From: Phycisphaerae bacterium
Lineage (GTDB): Bacteria > Chloroflexota > Anaerolineae > 4572-78 > J111
Direction: 5' to 3'
DNA length: 64,000 nt
Assembly (NCBI GenBank): GCA_028285035.1
Contig: JANQQF010000124.1
Span: 162,282 to 226,281, forward strand
The translations under genes were made by a program, and so were the position numbers. Shown here piece after piece: positions 51,941 through 60,183 of the stretch. Numbering within the stretch: position 1 is the stretch's first letter; every line of letters begins with the position of its first letter. The notes under the pieces are model-generated. The model was not told the origin of the DNA. It saw only the letters and a program-made list of their open reading frames with translations, and searched no databases.

Positions 51941-52807
51941 ATGTCTAATCATAATGGAAAAACAAATCAAAATAGCTTTACTTTAGTTCTCGGTGGCACC
52001 GGCAAGACGGGCCGTCGAGTTGCAGCGCGGCTCAAAGCCCAAGGTGTACCCACCCGCATCAGCTCTCGTTCAGGCACGCCACCCTTTGACTGGAATGATC
52101 AAAGCACTTGGACACCCGTCTTACAGGATGTCGGCGCAGTCTACATCACGTACCAGCCTGATTTGGCGGTACCGAGCGCTCCGCCTGCTATCCAAGCCTT
52201 CAGCGATTTGGCTATAAAACAGGGGGTGCAACGTTTGGTCTTACTTTCAGGGCGGGGCGAAGAAGAAGCCCAACATTGTGAAGAGATCGTCCAAAACGCT
52301 GGCGCTGCCTGGACCATTCTCCGAGCGAGTTGGTTCAACCAGAACTTTAGCGAAGGTCCTTTTTATGACTTTGTTCAGAGTGGTGTTTTCGCCCTGCCCG
52401 TGGGATCAATCGGTGACCCCTTCGTTGATGTCGATGATATTGCCGATGTGGCGGTCGCTGCCTTGACCGAGGATAGGCACGCGGGTCAGCTGTATGAGCT
52501 GACCGGACCGCGACTCTTGACCTTTGCCGATGCTATCGCAGAGATTGCTAAGGCTACCGGACGCGATATCCAATATCAACAAATTCCGCCAGATGTATTT
52601 TCAACCGCAATGATCGAGCAAGGGATGCCAGAGGAGTTCGTCGCGTTAACAATGTACCTCTTTACGACTGTCCTCGACGGGCGCAATGCCTACCTCACAG
52701 ACGGGGTACAGCGTGCCTTGGGGCGACAACCAAAGGATTTTAGTGATTATGCCCGAGACACGGCCACTACTGGCGTCTGGCAGGTAGAGCAGGTGCCACA
52801 TGCTTGA
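51941..52807 (+). CDS. NmrA-family atypical SDR oxidoreductase
   Basis: The 288-residue protein has an N-terminal NAD(P)-binding loop LVLGGTGKTGRRVAARLKAQ at residues 13-32 (GGTGKTG), SSRSGTPPFDW for cofactor phosphate recognition, RLVLLSGRG near 95 and ILRASWFNQNFSEGPFYD near 125. The typical Tyr-x3-Lys catalytic pair is absent, as in NmrA/HSCARG-type redox sensors and in some ergot-alkaloid-type reductases. Overlaps the flavodoxin gene by eight bases. It forms a redox-related unit with the flavodoxin and the small isomerase-like gene. Function is either an NADP sensor or a quinone/flavin reductase, and it cannot be narrowed further. Confidence 0.87.
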   Translation: MSNHNGKTNQNSFTLVLGGTGKTGRRVAARLKAQGVPTRISSRSGTPPFDWNDQSTWTPVLQDVGAVYITYQPDLAVPSAPPAIQAFSDLAIKQGVQRLVLLSGRGEEEAQHCEEIVQNAGAAWTILRASWFNQNFSEGPFYDFVQSGVFALPVGSIGDPFVDVDDIADVAVAALTEDRHAGQLYELTGPRLLTFADAIAEIAKATGRDIQYQQIPPDVFSTAMIEQGMPEEFVALTMYLFTTVLDGRNAYLTDGVQRALGRQPKDFSDYARDTATTGVWQVEQVPHA

Positions 52808-53402
52808 AGTCGCAAACAGCCAAGCTCCCGAGGTAACCTTTGGCACTCCAAATAAAAGCGGTTATAGAATTTTGATTGTCTATGCCAGCCAATTTGGCAC
52901 CACAGGTGAAGTCGCCGAAGCGATTGGTGAGACCTTGTCTCAAGCGGGTCACATTGTGGAAACGCGCTGGGTCAAAGATGCAAAAGATATCGAAATTTAT
53001 GACGCAGTCGTGATTGGCAGTGCCATTCAGTACGATCACTGGATGCCCGAGGCCAGAGCGTTTTTAACGGCCAACCAAATGGCATTGAGTCAGATTCCGG
53101 TTGCCTACTTTTTCACCTGTATGACCTTATCTAAACGGAATCAGAAAAGTGAGCAACAGGCGTTAAACTATGCTGACAAGTTACACACGTTGGCCCCGCA
53201 AGTTAAACCCATCGATATCGGGCGTTTTGCGGGTGCTCTGAATTATAACAAGATGCCGTTTATCTTTCGTGTCATTGCACCCGTCCTATTTTCAATCTTT
53301 CGGGTTAAAGCTGGCGATTATCGCGACTGGGATGCCATCCGCGCTTGGGCTAAAAGCATCCAGGCAAAGCTGGTTGTTGAACAGGTGCAAATTGTAAATT
53401 AA
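52800..53402 (+). CDS. Flavodoxin-domain protein (HemG-like)
   Basis: The 200-residue protein has the FMN-binding loop LIVYASQFGTTGEVAEAIGE near residue 24, YDAVVIGSAIQYDHWMPEA near 63 and a C-terminal AGALNYNKMPFIFRVIAPV segment. These match flavodoxin-fold proteins of the menaquinone-dependent protoporphyrinogen oxidase (HemG) type. It may oxidise protoporphyrinogen IX with a quinone, but many members have other roles. It begins inside the NmrA gene, so the two proteins are co-translated. This coupling with NmrA points to electron transfer rather than heme synthesis, which is inference. Confidence 0.85.
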   Translation: MLEVANSQAPEVTFGTPNKSGYRILIVYASQFGTTGEVAEAIGETLSQAGHIVETRWVKDAKDIEIYDAVVIGSAIQYDHWMPEARAFLTANQMALSQIPVAYFFTCMTLSKRNQKSEQQALNYADKLHTLAPQVKPIDIGRFAGALNYNKMPFIFRVIAPVLFSIFRVKAGDYRDWDAIRAWAKSIQAKLVVEQVQIVN

Positions 53403-53436
53403 AAATTCAATCAAACACTAATAAAGGAGATGTATC

Positions 53437-53694
53437 ATGCGTTTTATGTTGAAAGCAACTTGGAAAGAAGAACCTAACGAGACAGTTCTGGCCCTTTTAC
53501 CCGCCGAGGAGACCAGAGCGCAAGAGTTAGCGGAACAGGGTATTCAGGAGGCGTTGTATATCCCGGCGGATAATTCAGGGGCGTGGGCGGTTTGGAGCGT
53601 TTCGTCTGAGGCCGAGATTCAAGAGGTTGCCCAGACCTTGCCGTTGTATGAGTATTTGGATTTTGAGGTTAGCCTATTGGCTGAAGACGCGTAG
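53437..53694 (+). CDS. Muconolactone isomerase-like small protein
   Basis: The 85-residue protein fits the ferredoxin-like dimer fold of muconolactone delta-isomerase relatives: MRFMLKATWKEEPNETVLAL, AQELAEQGIQEALYIPADNS, GAWAVWSVSSEAEIQEVAQT and LPLYEYLDFEV. Such proteins are often encoded next to NmrA or flavin reductases and their reaction is not known. AAGGAG precedes the ATG. It follows the flavodoxin gene by 34 bases. Confidence 0.75.
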   Translation: MRFMLKATWKEEPNETVLALLPAEETRAQELAEQGIQEALYIPADNSGAWAVWSVSSEAEIQEVAQTLPLYEYLDFEVSLLAEDA

Positions 53695-53730
53695 ATATCA
53701 CGTTACATACATTACCGCTTTGTAAAAAGC

Positions 53731-53798
53731 GACAGGATTTACAAGATTAAACAAGCTTGGGCAGAAAATCTCATTCTGCAAATCTTGTAAATCCTGTC
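53731..53798. repeat. Long inverted repeat (18-bp stem) with inner hairpin
   Basis: GACAGGATTTACAAGATT (53731-53748) is perfectly complementary to 53781-53798. The loop contains GCAGA/TCTGC. No T-run follows, so it is probably a dispersed palindromic repeat which could also stabilise the mRNA end of the preceding operon. Confidence 0.75.
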
Positions 53799-53928
53799 CA
53801 AAACTTATGCTAACACTGCGAAATAGCTTCTGATGGGTGGCGGAACAAAAGTTTGGTACGCAATAGCTCTAGCAACTAGAGATAAAGCTGTTGAACAGTT
53901 TGCTGTTGATCTTGGTAACGAGTGAATA

Positions 53929-54927
53929 TCACTCCTGAAAGGTCTGTACGAGCGCTTTTTTCCTGAGGATCCGTCTGATTATATTTTGTTTAAGATTGCC
54001 AGGCAATCGATTAAAAATTTGAGTTCGTACGGTGTTACGTATTTGCCAGCGTAAGTCGGCTACATAATTATACAATGTCCAATATAATCTATTACCTGAA
54101 TATGTCTTTAACTCATAGTCAAATTCGGTGAGATACGATCCAGCAATCCAGTTGAAACGCTCGTGTAAGGCTCGCCCCCATTGATTCCAGCGCTCTACAG
54201 GCTTAAACGCTGCTGTTTTCTCAACTATCTCCCAGTTAAGCAACTCATCTTCCTTTTTTTGCTGCTCAGATGACCCAGCAACAGGTAAATTAATGGCAGC
54301 CTCAAAATCGTAGGCATCCGCCTCTAAACCCAAAAAGCTGAAAACTCGGCGCAACTCTTTTTCACCATCGTGCCAAAGATCCTCATATTTCACAATCAAA
54401 TAGTTGTGATTACGATTTTTATTAACTTGATCAAACCGTAAAATTGTTTCAGCGGCTGCGGCCCAGTGTTTCATCATCGTATCATAATTGCTGTTAAAAC
54501 TCTTGACATTTGACTCGACAGCAGCTCGACCGTCCCGAACCAAAAGAATAAGGTGGGCATTAGGGAACAGCTTAAAGAAGTAGTCAAGATTACGAACGCT
54601 AGGTGTTTTTGTGACTACCCGTCTTTTCACTGATGATTCACCATCTTCCATTTTAGAATTCAAAAAGGCAACTAGCCCTTTTCCAAGATATTGTAAAAAG
54701 ATATCCTCTTGATCTTTGACATTCCACATCGGCTGCCAATGCAATGTGACCGCTTTTTTATAGTTAAATAAAGCATCGGCACCATGGATCAAGTGGTCTT
54801 CAGGGATAGGTACAGAAGCGTCGCAGTCTGGATGTAAGCAGAGAAGGTTGTAGAAGAAATTTGTCCCACTTCGGGGTAAGATTCCAAGAATAAAAATTGG
54901 ATTTGTGTTGAAATCAGGAGTGCTCAT
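53929..54927 (-). CDS. Sulfotransferase family protein
   Basis: The 332-residue protein has the PAPS-binding signatures of the sulfotransferase superfamily: IFILGILPRSGTNFFYNLL at residues 11-29 (5'-phosphosulfate loop) and LILLVRDGRAAVESNVKSFN near 125 (3'-phosphate loop). YLIVKYEDLWHDGEKELRRVFSFLGL is given in parts: YLIVKYEDLWHDG and RRVFSFLGLE. It transfers sulfate from PAPS to a hydroxyl or amine, perhaps of a carbohydrate or lipid. No acceptor is hinted at by the neighbours. It stands divergent from a TetR gene. Confidence 0.87.
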   Translation of the reverse strand: MSTPDFNTNPIFILGILPRSGTNFFYNLLCLHPDCDASVPIPEDHLIHGADALFNYKKAVTLHWQPMWNVKDQEDIFLQYLGKGLVAFLNSKMEDGESSVKRRVVTKTPSVRNLDYFFKLFPNAHLILLVRDGRAAVESNVKSFNSNYDTMMKHWAAAAETILRFDQVNKNRNHNYLIVKYEDLWHDGEKELRRVFSFLGLEADAYDFEAAINLPVAGSSEQQKKEDELLNWEIVEKTAAFKPVERWNQWGRALHERFNWIAGSYLTEFDYELKTYSGNRLYWTLYNYVADLRWQIRNTVRTQIFNRLPGNLKQNIIRRILRKKALVQTFQE

Positions 54928-55101
54928 GACGTATTTCTTTTCTATTTGATTGAGTTGTATTGATTTGCTGTCGCTTATGAGGATGAATGATCGATAAATT
55001 TATAGTAACAGAATCTGAAAACAATGTCTAGTGAATTAGCCACTAAATTAAGTGTAGCACAATTTCCTGTCATACTTTCTACGACTCTATCATGTCCTCA
55101 T

Positions 55102-55130
55102 TTGACAATTAACGAATGTTCATTTAATAT
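55102..55130 (+). promoter_or_regulatory. tetR promoter with operator in its spacer
   Basis: TTGACA (55102-55107), 17 bases and TAATAT (55125-55130) form a strong promoter. The imperfect palindrome CGAATGTTCATTTA (55113-55126) fills the spacer and matches the two sites before the SRPBCC gene. The start point falls within a base or two of the chosen ATG, so the mRNA is nearly leaderless. Confidence 0.7.
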
Positions 55131-55137
55131 AGAGGTC

Positions 55138-55710
55138 ATGAGACACAAAGACGATAGTAAACGCATCGCAATCAGCAATGCGGCCATTGAATTGATTACA
55201 ACCATCGGCTTCGCAGATGCTTCAATGTCGAAGATTGCTAAGGCAGCCAATGTATCACCGGCCACCATCTATGTTTACTTTGACAACAAAGAGGATTTAC
55301 TCAATCAGATCTTTTTGATGATCAAGCGTGAGTATAGTGACGCTATACAGGCTGGGGTTGAAGAGAGTCTGTCCGTTGAGGAAGGCTTTAGGCGAATGTT
55401 TGAAAATGGCTGTCGATATTCGTTGACCGAACCCGTGAAATTTACGTTTTCTGAACAATTTAATCATTCGCCCTTGGTCAATCGGGTCAGCCGAGAGGAA
55501 GGCTCGGCCTATTATGACACCGTGAAAAATTTCTTTGAGCGCGGAAAACAGGAAGGCATTTTAAGAGACATTCCCTACGCCCTTTTTCTAAGCTATTTTT
55601 TTGCCCCACCTATTAATTTATGCAAAAAACACCACGCCAAAGTGTTGGTTTTTGATAAGCCGTTACAGGAAAAAGCGTTTGAGCTGACCTGGGGCGCCCT
55701 GACGATTTAG
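55138..55710 (+). CDS. TetR family regulator
   Basis: The protein is 190 residues from the ATG at 55138. An in-frame ATG at 55024 lies upstream of the predicted promoter and is rejected. The helix-turn-helix is KRIAISNAAIELITTIGFAD, MSKIAKAANVSPATIYVYFD and NKEDLLNQIF. A ligand domain with FKFTFSEQFNHSPLVNR-like sequence follows (VKFTFSEQFNHSPLVNR). It probably represses itself and the following SRPBCC gene through a shared RATG-N2-CATTY palindrome. Confidence 0.88.
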   Translation: MRHKDDSKRIAISNAAIELITTIGFADASMSKIAKAANVSPATIYVYFDNKEDLLNQIFLMIKREYSDAIQAGVEESLSVEEGFRRMFENGCRYSLTEPVKFTFSEQFNHSPLVNRVSREEGSAYYDTVKNFFERGKQEGILRDIPYALFLSYFFAPPINLCKKHHAKVLVFDKPLQEKAFELTWGALTI

Positions 55711-55729
55711 TTTTTTTCTCAAGTTAATT

Positions 55730-55785
55730 AAATGATCATTCATTTATAAAAACTCTCACAATCTTAAAATCAGATGAACATTCAA
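55730..55785. promoter_or_regulatory. Two TetR-type operators before the SRPBCC gene
   Basis: AAATGATCATTCAT (55730-55743) and AGATGAACATTCAA (55772-55785) share the pattern RATG-N2-CATT with the site inside the tetR promoter at 55113-55126. Confidence 0.65.
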
Positions 55786-55800
55786 TAAAGGAGATTTATT

Positions 55801-56280
55801 ATGATCACAAAACAAGAAACAATTGATATCAAAAAAGTAGCACTATCACACCGAAAAATTCACACCGACATCATTATTGAGGCCTCACCAGCCCAAGTGT
55901 GGGACGTCCTGACCGATTTTGAATCGTATGGTGATTGGGCTGCATTCATCATCGGGATCGAAGGTGAGAAAAAGGATAACGGAAAAATAAGTGCTACCTT
56001 CGAATTTGGGTCGGCCAAAAATACAGTAGAGCGAACTATCTTTTATGAAGAGGGCAAGAAATTTGGCTGGGCTGAAAAGGGGCCATTTGGGATGGTCGAC
56101 AACCATCAATTTATTGTCGAGGCGATTGACGATAATAAAACCAGGTTTATTCAATCCGACGAGCTAAAAAGTGGAGCTACGTGGCTCTTGGGTGGTTATT
56201 TTTCAAAAACATACGCCAATAAATACTCGGAATTTAATCAGTCCTTAAAGACGGCCGTTGAAAAGAAATATTCAAACTAA
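55801..56280 (+). CDS. SRPBCC (START/polyketide-cyclase-like) family protein
   Basis: The 159-residue protein has the hot-dog-like ligand-binding fold of the SRPBCC superfamily: IIIEASPAQVWDVLTDFESY near residue 24, NTVERTIFYEEGKKFGWAEK in the middle, and DDNKTRFIQSDELKSG near 115. Members bind hydrophobic ligands and some are cyclases or lipid carriers. No catalytic residue can be assigned. AAAGGAG precedes the ATG. Two TetR-type operators in its promoter region suggest induction by the ligand of the preceding regulator. Confidence 0.82.
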   Translation: MITKQETIDIKKVALSHRKIHTDIIIEASPAQVWDVLTDFESYGDWAAFIIGIEGEKKDNGKISATFEFGSAKNTVERTIFYEEGKKFGWAEKGPFGMVDNHQFIVEAIDDNKTRFIQSDELKSGATWLLGGYFSKTYANKYSEFNQSLKTAVEKKYSN

Positions 56281-56321
56281 TTTGATATAACACACTTAAA
56301 CCCAATCCCTGACCGAGCATT

Positions 56322-56365
56322 ATAACAGGACGCGATCACACTTGATGTGATTAGCGCCTTGTTAT
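56322..56365 (+). terminator. Probable terminator after the SRPBCC gene
   Basis: An imperfect stem of about 19 pairs (ATAACAGGACGCGATCACA with TGTGATTAGCGCCTTGTTAT, five-base loop) is followed by TTTCATCTT. The T-run is short. Confidence 0.6.
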
Positions 56366-56462
56366 TTTCATCTTATGTTGCCGAATGAGCAAAAGCTTTG
56401 TATGATGGACCTCTCTTTACGAATAAATGTAGGTAATAATCGGTTGTGTTTTGGAGAGATAG

Positions 56463-58058
56463 ATGGAACTAACACCTCGGCCCACGGATGATGTTCAAGC
56501 ATTGACAAACACCCCCTCAACAGCAGTCGCCTCTACATCGTTACAAAATAATTGGCTTTGGCAGCCCAACTTGATTGTTTTCATCTCAAGTGGCTGTATC
56601 ATGATTTTGGAGTTGGTCGCTGGCCGAATGATTGCCCCATATGTGGGAGTGTCGCTCTATACGTGGACCAGCATTATTGGGATCGTTTTGGCTGGTATCA
56701 GTTTGGGGAACTACCTCGGTGGACGTTTAGCCGACCAGTGGGCCTCGTTACGATTTTTAGGTGGCATTTTTTTGTTGGCTGGCGTGTCATCCTTTGGCAT
56801 TTTGGCCGTAGATGGGTTGAGTAATTTCACCCCTATTGGTTGGTCTCTTGTCGCTCAAATCCTATTTTTTACCATCACCCTATTCTTTATCCCCAGTGTT
56901 GTTTTGGGCACGATTTCCCCTATCGTCGCCAAGTTAGCGGTCGATGATTTGGCTAAAACTGGGAGTACTGTGGGAAAGATATATGCTGCGGGGACTGCGG
57001 GCAGCATTGTCGGGACATTTGCGACCGGTTTCGTATTGATTTCGTGGTTCGGTACGCATCTGATCGTCTGGGGGGTCGCGCTAGTACTGTTGGCTTTAGG
57101 CGTTCTTTTCCTCTTTGGCGCGCGTTGGCCGGTAATTCTTGGTGGAGCGGTTGTGTTAATCGGCGGTTCTGTCTTCACCTCTCATCAAGGCTGGTTGAAT
57201 AGTCCATGTTTGCGCGAAACCAACTATTTTTGCATCAAAGTTCGTGAAGATGAACGAAATGGCGAGCCAGTTCGCGTGCTGATTTTGGACCGATTGGTGC
57301 ACAGCTTTAGTTCGCTAAATGATCCTACTCAGCTCGTGTATGGGTACGAAAATCTATACGCCGAAATTACCGCGTACCGTGCCCAAGCAGATTCTGAACT
57401 ACGGGTTCTTTTCATTGGAGGTGGCGGGTATACATTTCCGCGCTACATGGAGGCCCTTTATCCGAGCAGCCATCTCGATGTGATCGAAATTGACCCAGGT
57501 GTCACTCAGGTCGCCTATGATATGCTAGGGCTTCGCGAAGATACGCACATAAATTCAATTAACGAGGATGCTCGACTTTTTGTGGAGAGAGAGCCAATCA
57601 CCCGTTATGATCTCATTATCGGAGATGCGTTTAACGACTTTTCGGTGCCTTACCATCTCACCACTAAAGAATTTAATGATCGGGTGTCACTGTGGCTAGA
57701 AGATGACGGCTTGTATTTCGTTAACATCATCGACGGCCCCCGTGGCGATTTTCTACGGGCCTACACCCACACCCTCCGCCAAAGTTTTGCTCATGTTTAC
57801 TTGGTACCAACCATTGACGAGTGGCAGCAATCACCCCGCGTTACCTTTGTTGTGATTGCGAGCAATACCGCTTTAGACCCAACCCGTTTAGCCACTCTTG
57901 ATGCAGATCAGGGTGTGTCCTTTCTGACAAGTCAAATCCTCAGCGAGGATGAATTAGATACCCTTCTAGCCGAGGGGCGTCAAGTCCTATTGACCGATCA
58001 GTACGCCCCCGTCGACCAGATGCTGGCCCCGGTGATTCGAGGGGAGGCGCCAAGATAG
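56463..58058 (+). CDS. Membrane-fused spermidine synthase-like protein
   Basis: The 531-residue protein has six to seven membrane segments up to about residue 240 (IVFISSGCIMILELVAGRMI, SIIGIVLAGISLGNYLGGRL, FLIPSVVLGTISPI-like FFIPSVVLGTISP). A cytoplasmic spermidine-synthase-type Rossmann domain follows, with VLFIGGGGYTFPRYMEALYP, HLDVIEIDPGVTQVAYDML, DARLFVE and YDLIIGDAFND. This matches the fused MFS/spermidine synthase proteins whose activity is mostly uncharacterised. The GGGGYTFP loop and acidic ID pair for binding decarboxylated SAM or SAM are present. GGAGAG precedes the ATG. No polyamine genes are adjacent, so polyamine synthesis is uncertain. Confidence 0.87.
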   Translation: MELTPRPTDDVQALTNTPSTAVASTSLQNNWLWQPNLIVFISSGCIMILELVAGRMIAPYVGVSLYTWTSIIGIVLAGISLGNYLGGRLADQWASLRFLGGIFLLAGVSSFGILAVDGLSNFTPIGWSLVAQILFFTITLFFIPSVVLGTISPIVAKLAVDDLAKTGSTVGKIYAAGTAGSIVGTFATGFVLISWFGTHLIVWGVALVLLALGVLFLFGARWPVILGGAVVLIGGSVFTSHQGWLNSPCLRETNYFCIKVREDERNGEPVRVLILDRLVHSFSSLNDPTQLVYGYENLYAEITAYRAQADSELRVLFIGGGGYTFPRYMEALYPSSHLDVIEIDPGVTQVAYDMLGLREDTHINSINEDARLFVEREPITRYDLIIGDAFNDFSVPYHLTTKEFNDRVSLWLEDDGLYFVNIIDGPRGDFLRAYTHTLRQSFAHVYLVPTIDEWQQSPRVTFVVIASNTALDPTRLATLDADQGVSFLTSQILSEDELDTLLAEGRQVLLTDQYAPVDQMLAPVIRGEAPR

Positions 58059-58072
58059 GGAGCTCTCACGTT

Positions 58073-58213
58073 TTAATCATCATCCATTCCCCATAAACGC
58101 CGCAATGCTTCTTCATCAAAGGTTGGGCGGTGTTTAGCAAGCGGGCTGAGATATTGAGATTTCTTTTTAGGATGAAATGCCGTATCCTGTCGGTAATCGT
58201 GTTTGTCCTGCAT
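58073..58213 (-). CDS. Possible very small protein
   Basis: A frame of about 46 codons (MQDKHDYRQDTAFHPKKKSQ, then YLSPLAKHRPTFDEEALRRL, WGMDDD) is basic in the middle and acidic at the end. It sits between the spermidine-synthase-like gene and the ABC-F gene on the minus strand. The composition is protein-like, but there is no clear ribosome site and no family. Uncertain. Confidence 0.35.
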   Translation of the reverse strand: MQDKHDYRQDTAFHPKKKSQYLSPLAKHRPTFDEEALRRLWGMDDD

Positions 58214-58288
58214 CGATAAGTTGATGTTGAGAAATTTTCTAAGAATGTGATATCTATCCACTGTTAAGCCTCATTTTTGTTGTACTGC

Positions 58289-59962
58289 TCATCTAAACTC
58301 TGACGGTAAATCTGGTCTAACAATAATCGATCCTTCATCCAGGTGCCAAATTTCAGTGGCGATCTGTTGAATAAAGGCACGGTCGTGAACGACCGCTAAT
58401 ATTGTACCAGGAAATTGTAAAAGCGCTTGCTCAACCTGCTCACGACCTGAAATATCCAGGTGATTAGTGGGTTCGTCCAAGATAAGGAAGTTGCAGCCTT
58501 GAGCCACGAGCAAAGCCAACATCAGCCGGGTCCGTTCCCCGTAGCTCAATGAGCCGATTTTGACGAAGACCTCATCCCCTTTGAAAAGAAAGTGATGGAG
58601 AAAGTTGCGAATTTCAGATTGACTCATCTGCTCGGAGGTGGCACGAATGACATCATATGGGGTTTGATCTGGCTCCAAAAATTCCTGCTCTTGGGCCAAG
58701 TACCCTAATTTTACCCCCTGTCCTAAATGTATCATACCTGTTGTTGGTGCCAACTCCTGAGTGATCAAACGTAGGAGGGTGGTCTTACCCGTGCCATTTG
58801 GGCCGATGAGTGCTACCCGCTGACTGTGGGTTAAAGTGAGGCTGACATTGCGAAATAATACTTGATGACCAAAGGCCATACTGACATCGGACAAGGTCAA
58901 GACCTGTCGTGCCCCACTTTTGTCATCCGCGAAATTGACCCTCAAATGCCACTGTCGCTCCGGCTTATCAATACGCTCTTCCGTCAGCAGCTTCTCGATT
59001 CGCTTCTCAATGTGTTTGGCTCGATGAACCGTGCCTGCACTCCGATTAGCAAAATGACCTTTGGCAAATTTATCAGCGGTATCGGCCTTTCCCCCACGCT
59101 TAAACTTGGCCTGCCCCCGTAACTGTTGGGCTGCCCCTCTAAGCTGAGCAATTTCATCTTGTTGATTTTTGTAGGCCTGCCACTGTTGTTCAGCTTCATG
59201 AGCGATGGTTTCGGTGTAGGCCGTGTAATTCCCCGAAAAATCCCGGAGGGTGCGTTGAACCGCATCGATCACCAAGGTGCGGGTTGTCACGGCGTCTAAA
59301 AAGGCCCGATCGTGTGAGGCAATCAAGAGGCTGCCTTTGTAATCACGTAGCCATGCCTCCAGCCAGGTGAGTGCCTCGATATCCAAATGATTGGTTGGTT
59401 CATCAAGCAGAAGCAGATCAGGTTGTTTGACCAGCAAGCTCACCAACCCAAGTCGTGTTTTCTGCCCACCGCTTAGCTTGGCGACTGATTTAATCCGAGA
59501 TACTTCCGCTAGCTTAAGACCAGCCAACACCGTTTCAACCCGAACATTTAAGTGATGACCTCCCGCCGCCTCAAACCGTGCTTCGGCTTCTGCGTATGCC
59601 TCGGTCAATTGGGCTAAGGTTTCCTCATCTGAAACTTGGCTCATCTTCGTGGCACAAGCCTCCATCTCAGCCCAAGCTTGCCGATGCTCAATCGTTGCCC
59701 GATATAGAACACTTTCCAAGGTGTCATCCGCCGTAAATTGTAACGCCTGAGCCAGATATCCAATGGTCACTGCTGGTGAGGTACGTTGAATCGCGCCTTT
59801 ATCGGCAGCCTCATTCCCCATAATCATTCGCATGAGGGTGGTTTTTCCGCAGCCATTTGGCCCAACCAGTCCCGCCCGCTCATTTTGATTGATTTGAAAA
59901 GAGATGTCAGATAATATCGATGTTGCCCCATATGATTTAGAAATATTGGTAATATGTAACAT
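58289..59962 (-). CDS. ABC-F family ATPase (ribosome-associated)
   Basis: The 557-residue protein has two ABC cassettes and no membrane segments. The first has GLVGPNGCGKTTLMRMIMG, KLSGGQKTRLGLVSLL and LLLLDEPTNHLD. The second, from about residue 340, has ALIGPNGTGKTTLLRLI, SLSYGERTRLMLALL and FLILDEPTNHLD. Between them is the helical ABC-F linker (HEAEQQWQAYKNQQDEIAQL) that reaches the peptidyl-transferase centre in known members. Some ABC-F proteins give resistance to ribosome-targeting antibiotics by displacing the drug. The gene is preceded on its own transcript by an 18-codon leader peptide and an intrinsic terminator, as in drug-inducible ABC-F genes of Firmicutes. Ribosome site GGAGG. 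Confidence 0.93.
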   Translation of the reverse strand: MLHITNISKSYGATSILSDISFQINQNERAGLVGPNGCGKTTLMRMIMGNEAADKGAIQRTSPAVTIGYLAQALQFTADDTLESVLYRATIEHRQAWAEMEACATKMSQVSDEETLAQLTEAYAEAEARFEAAGGHHLNVRVETVLAGLKLAEVSRIKSVAKLSGGQKTRLGLVSLLVKQPDLLLLDEPTNHLDIEALTWLEAWLRDYKGSLLIASHDRAFLDAVTTRTLVIDAVQRTLRDFSGNYTAYTETIAHEAEQQWQAYKNQQDEIAQLRGAAQQLRGQAKFKRGGKADTADKFAKGHFANRSAGTVHRAKHIEKRIEKLLTEERIDKPERQWHLRVNFADDKSGARQVLTLSDVSMAFGHQVLFRNVSLTLTHSQRVALIGPNGTGKTTLLRLITQELAPTTGMIHLGQGVKLGYLAQEQEFLEPDQTPYDVIRATSEQMSQSEIRNFLHHFLFKGDEVFVKIGSLSYGERTRLMLALLVAQGCNFLILDEPTNHLDISGREQVEQALLQFPGTILAVVHDRAFIQQIATEIWHLDEGSIIVRPDLPSEFR

Positions 59963-60030
59963 AAATGGCCTCCTTCAATCGCCGCACACCCGCTCGCTGC
60001 AATTCTTGACAGGAAGCCAAGATGGACAAA

Positions 60031-60062
60031 CAAAAAAGCCGCGAGCAGAGTGCCCACGGCTT
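60031..60062 (-). terminator. Intrinsic terminator in the ABC-F leader
   Basis: On the minus strand AGCCGTGGGCA and TGCTCGCGGCT pair around a CTC loop with two mismatches and are followed by six T residues. It lies 70 bases before the ABC-F start, downstream of a leader peptide, so it would stop transcription before the gene unless antiterminated. Confidence 0.75.
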
Positions 60063-60095
60063 CAAATTCATTTGATAAAAATAGTTCTACACAAA

Positions 60096-60152
60096 TTAAT
60101 AACGTATACCGATTACACTCCAATTACTATGGTAAACGTTATTATCTATCAT
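60096..60152 (-). CDS. 18-residue leader peptide of the ABC-F gene
   Basis: The minus strand reads MIDNNVYHSNWSVIGIRY followed by TAA. GGAG stands six bases before the ATG. The coding region itself can fold: 60131-60146 pairs with 60097-60110 (about 12 of 14 bases), placing codons 3-8 against the last codons and stop. A terminator follows 34 bases after the stop. This is the layout of ribosome-mediated attenuation, in which a drug-stalled ribosome on the peptide changes downstream folding. No homologue is known to me. The peptide is inferred from sequence only. Confidence 0.65.
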   Translation of the reverse strand: MIDNNVYHSNWSVIGIRY

Positions 60153-60183
60153 TAAAATCTCCGCAAAACTATGATATTTGGAG

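Noticed and set aside
51993..52217. Alternative frames inside the NmrA gene
   Set aside because: They are out-of-frame shadows. The main frame shows the full NAD(P)-binding fold.
53833..53925. 30-codon plus-strand frame (MGGGTKVWYAIALATRDKAV...) ending just before the sulfotransferase stop
   Set aside because: It looks protein-like and may be a gene remnant, but no ribosome site, family or partner supports it.
55024..55137. N-terminal extension of the TetR protein
   Set aside because: It lies upstream of a strong promoter and operator and would add 38 residues not seen in TetR proteins.
59824..60123. Minus-strand 99-codon frame overlapping the ABC-F start and its leader
   Set aside because: It runs through the terminator hairpin and into the ABC-F gene in another frame. 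The 18-codon frame with its own GGAG fits better.
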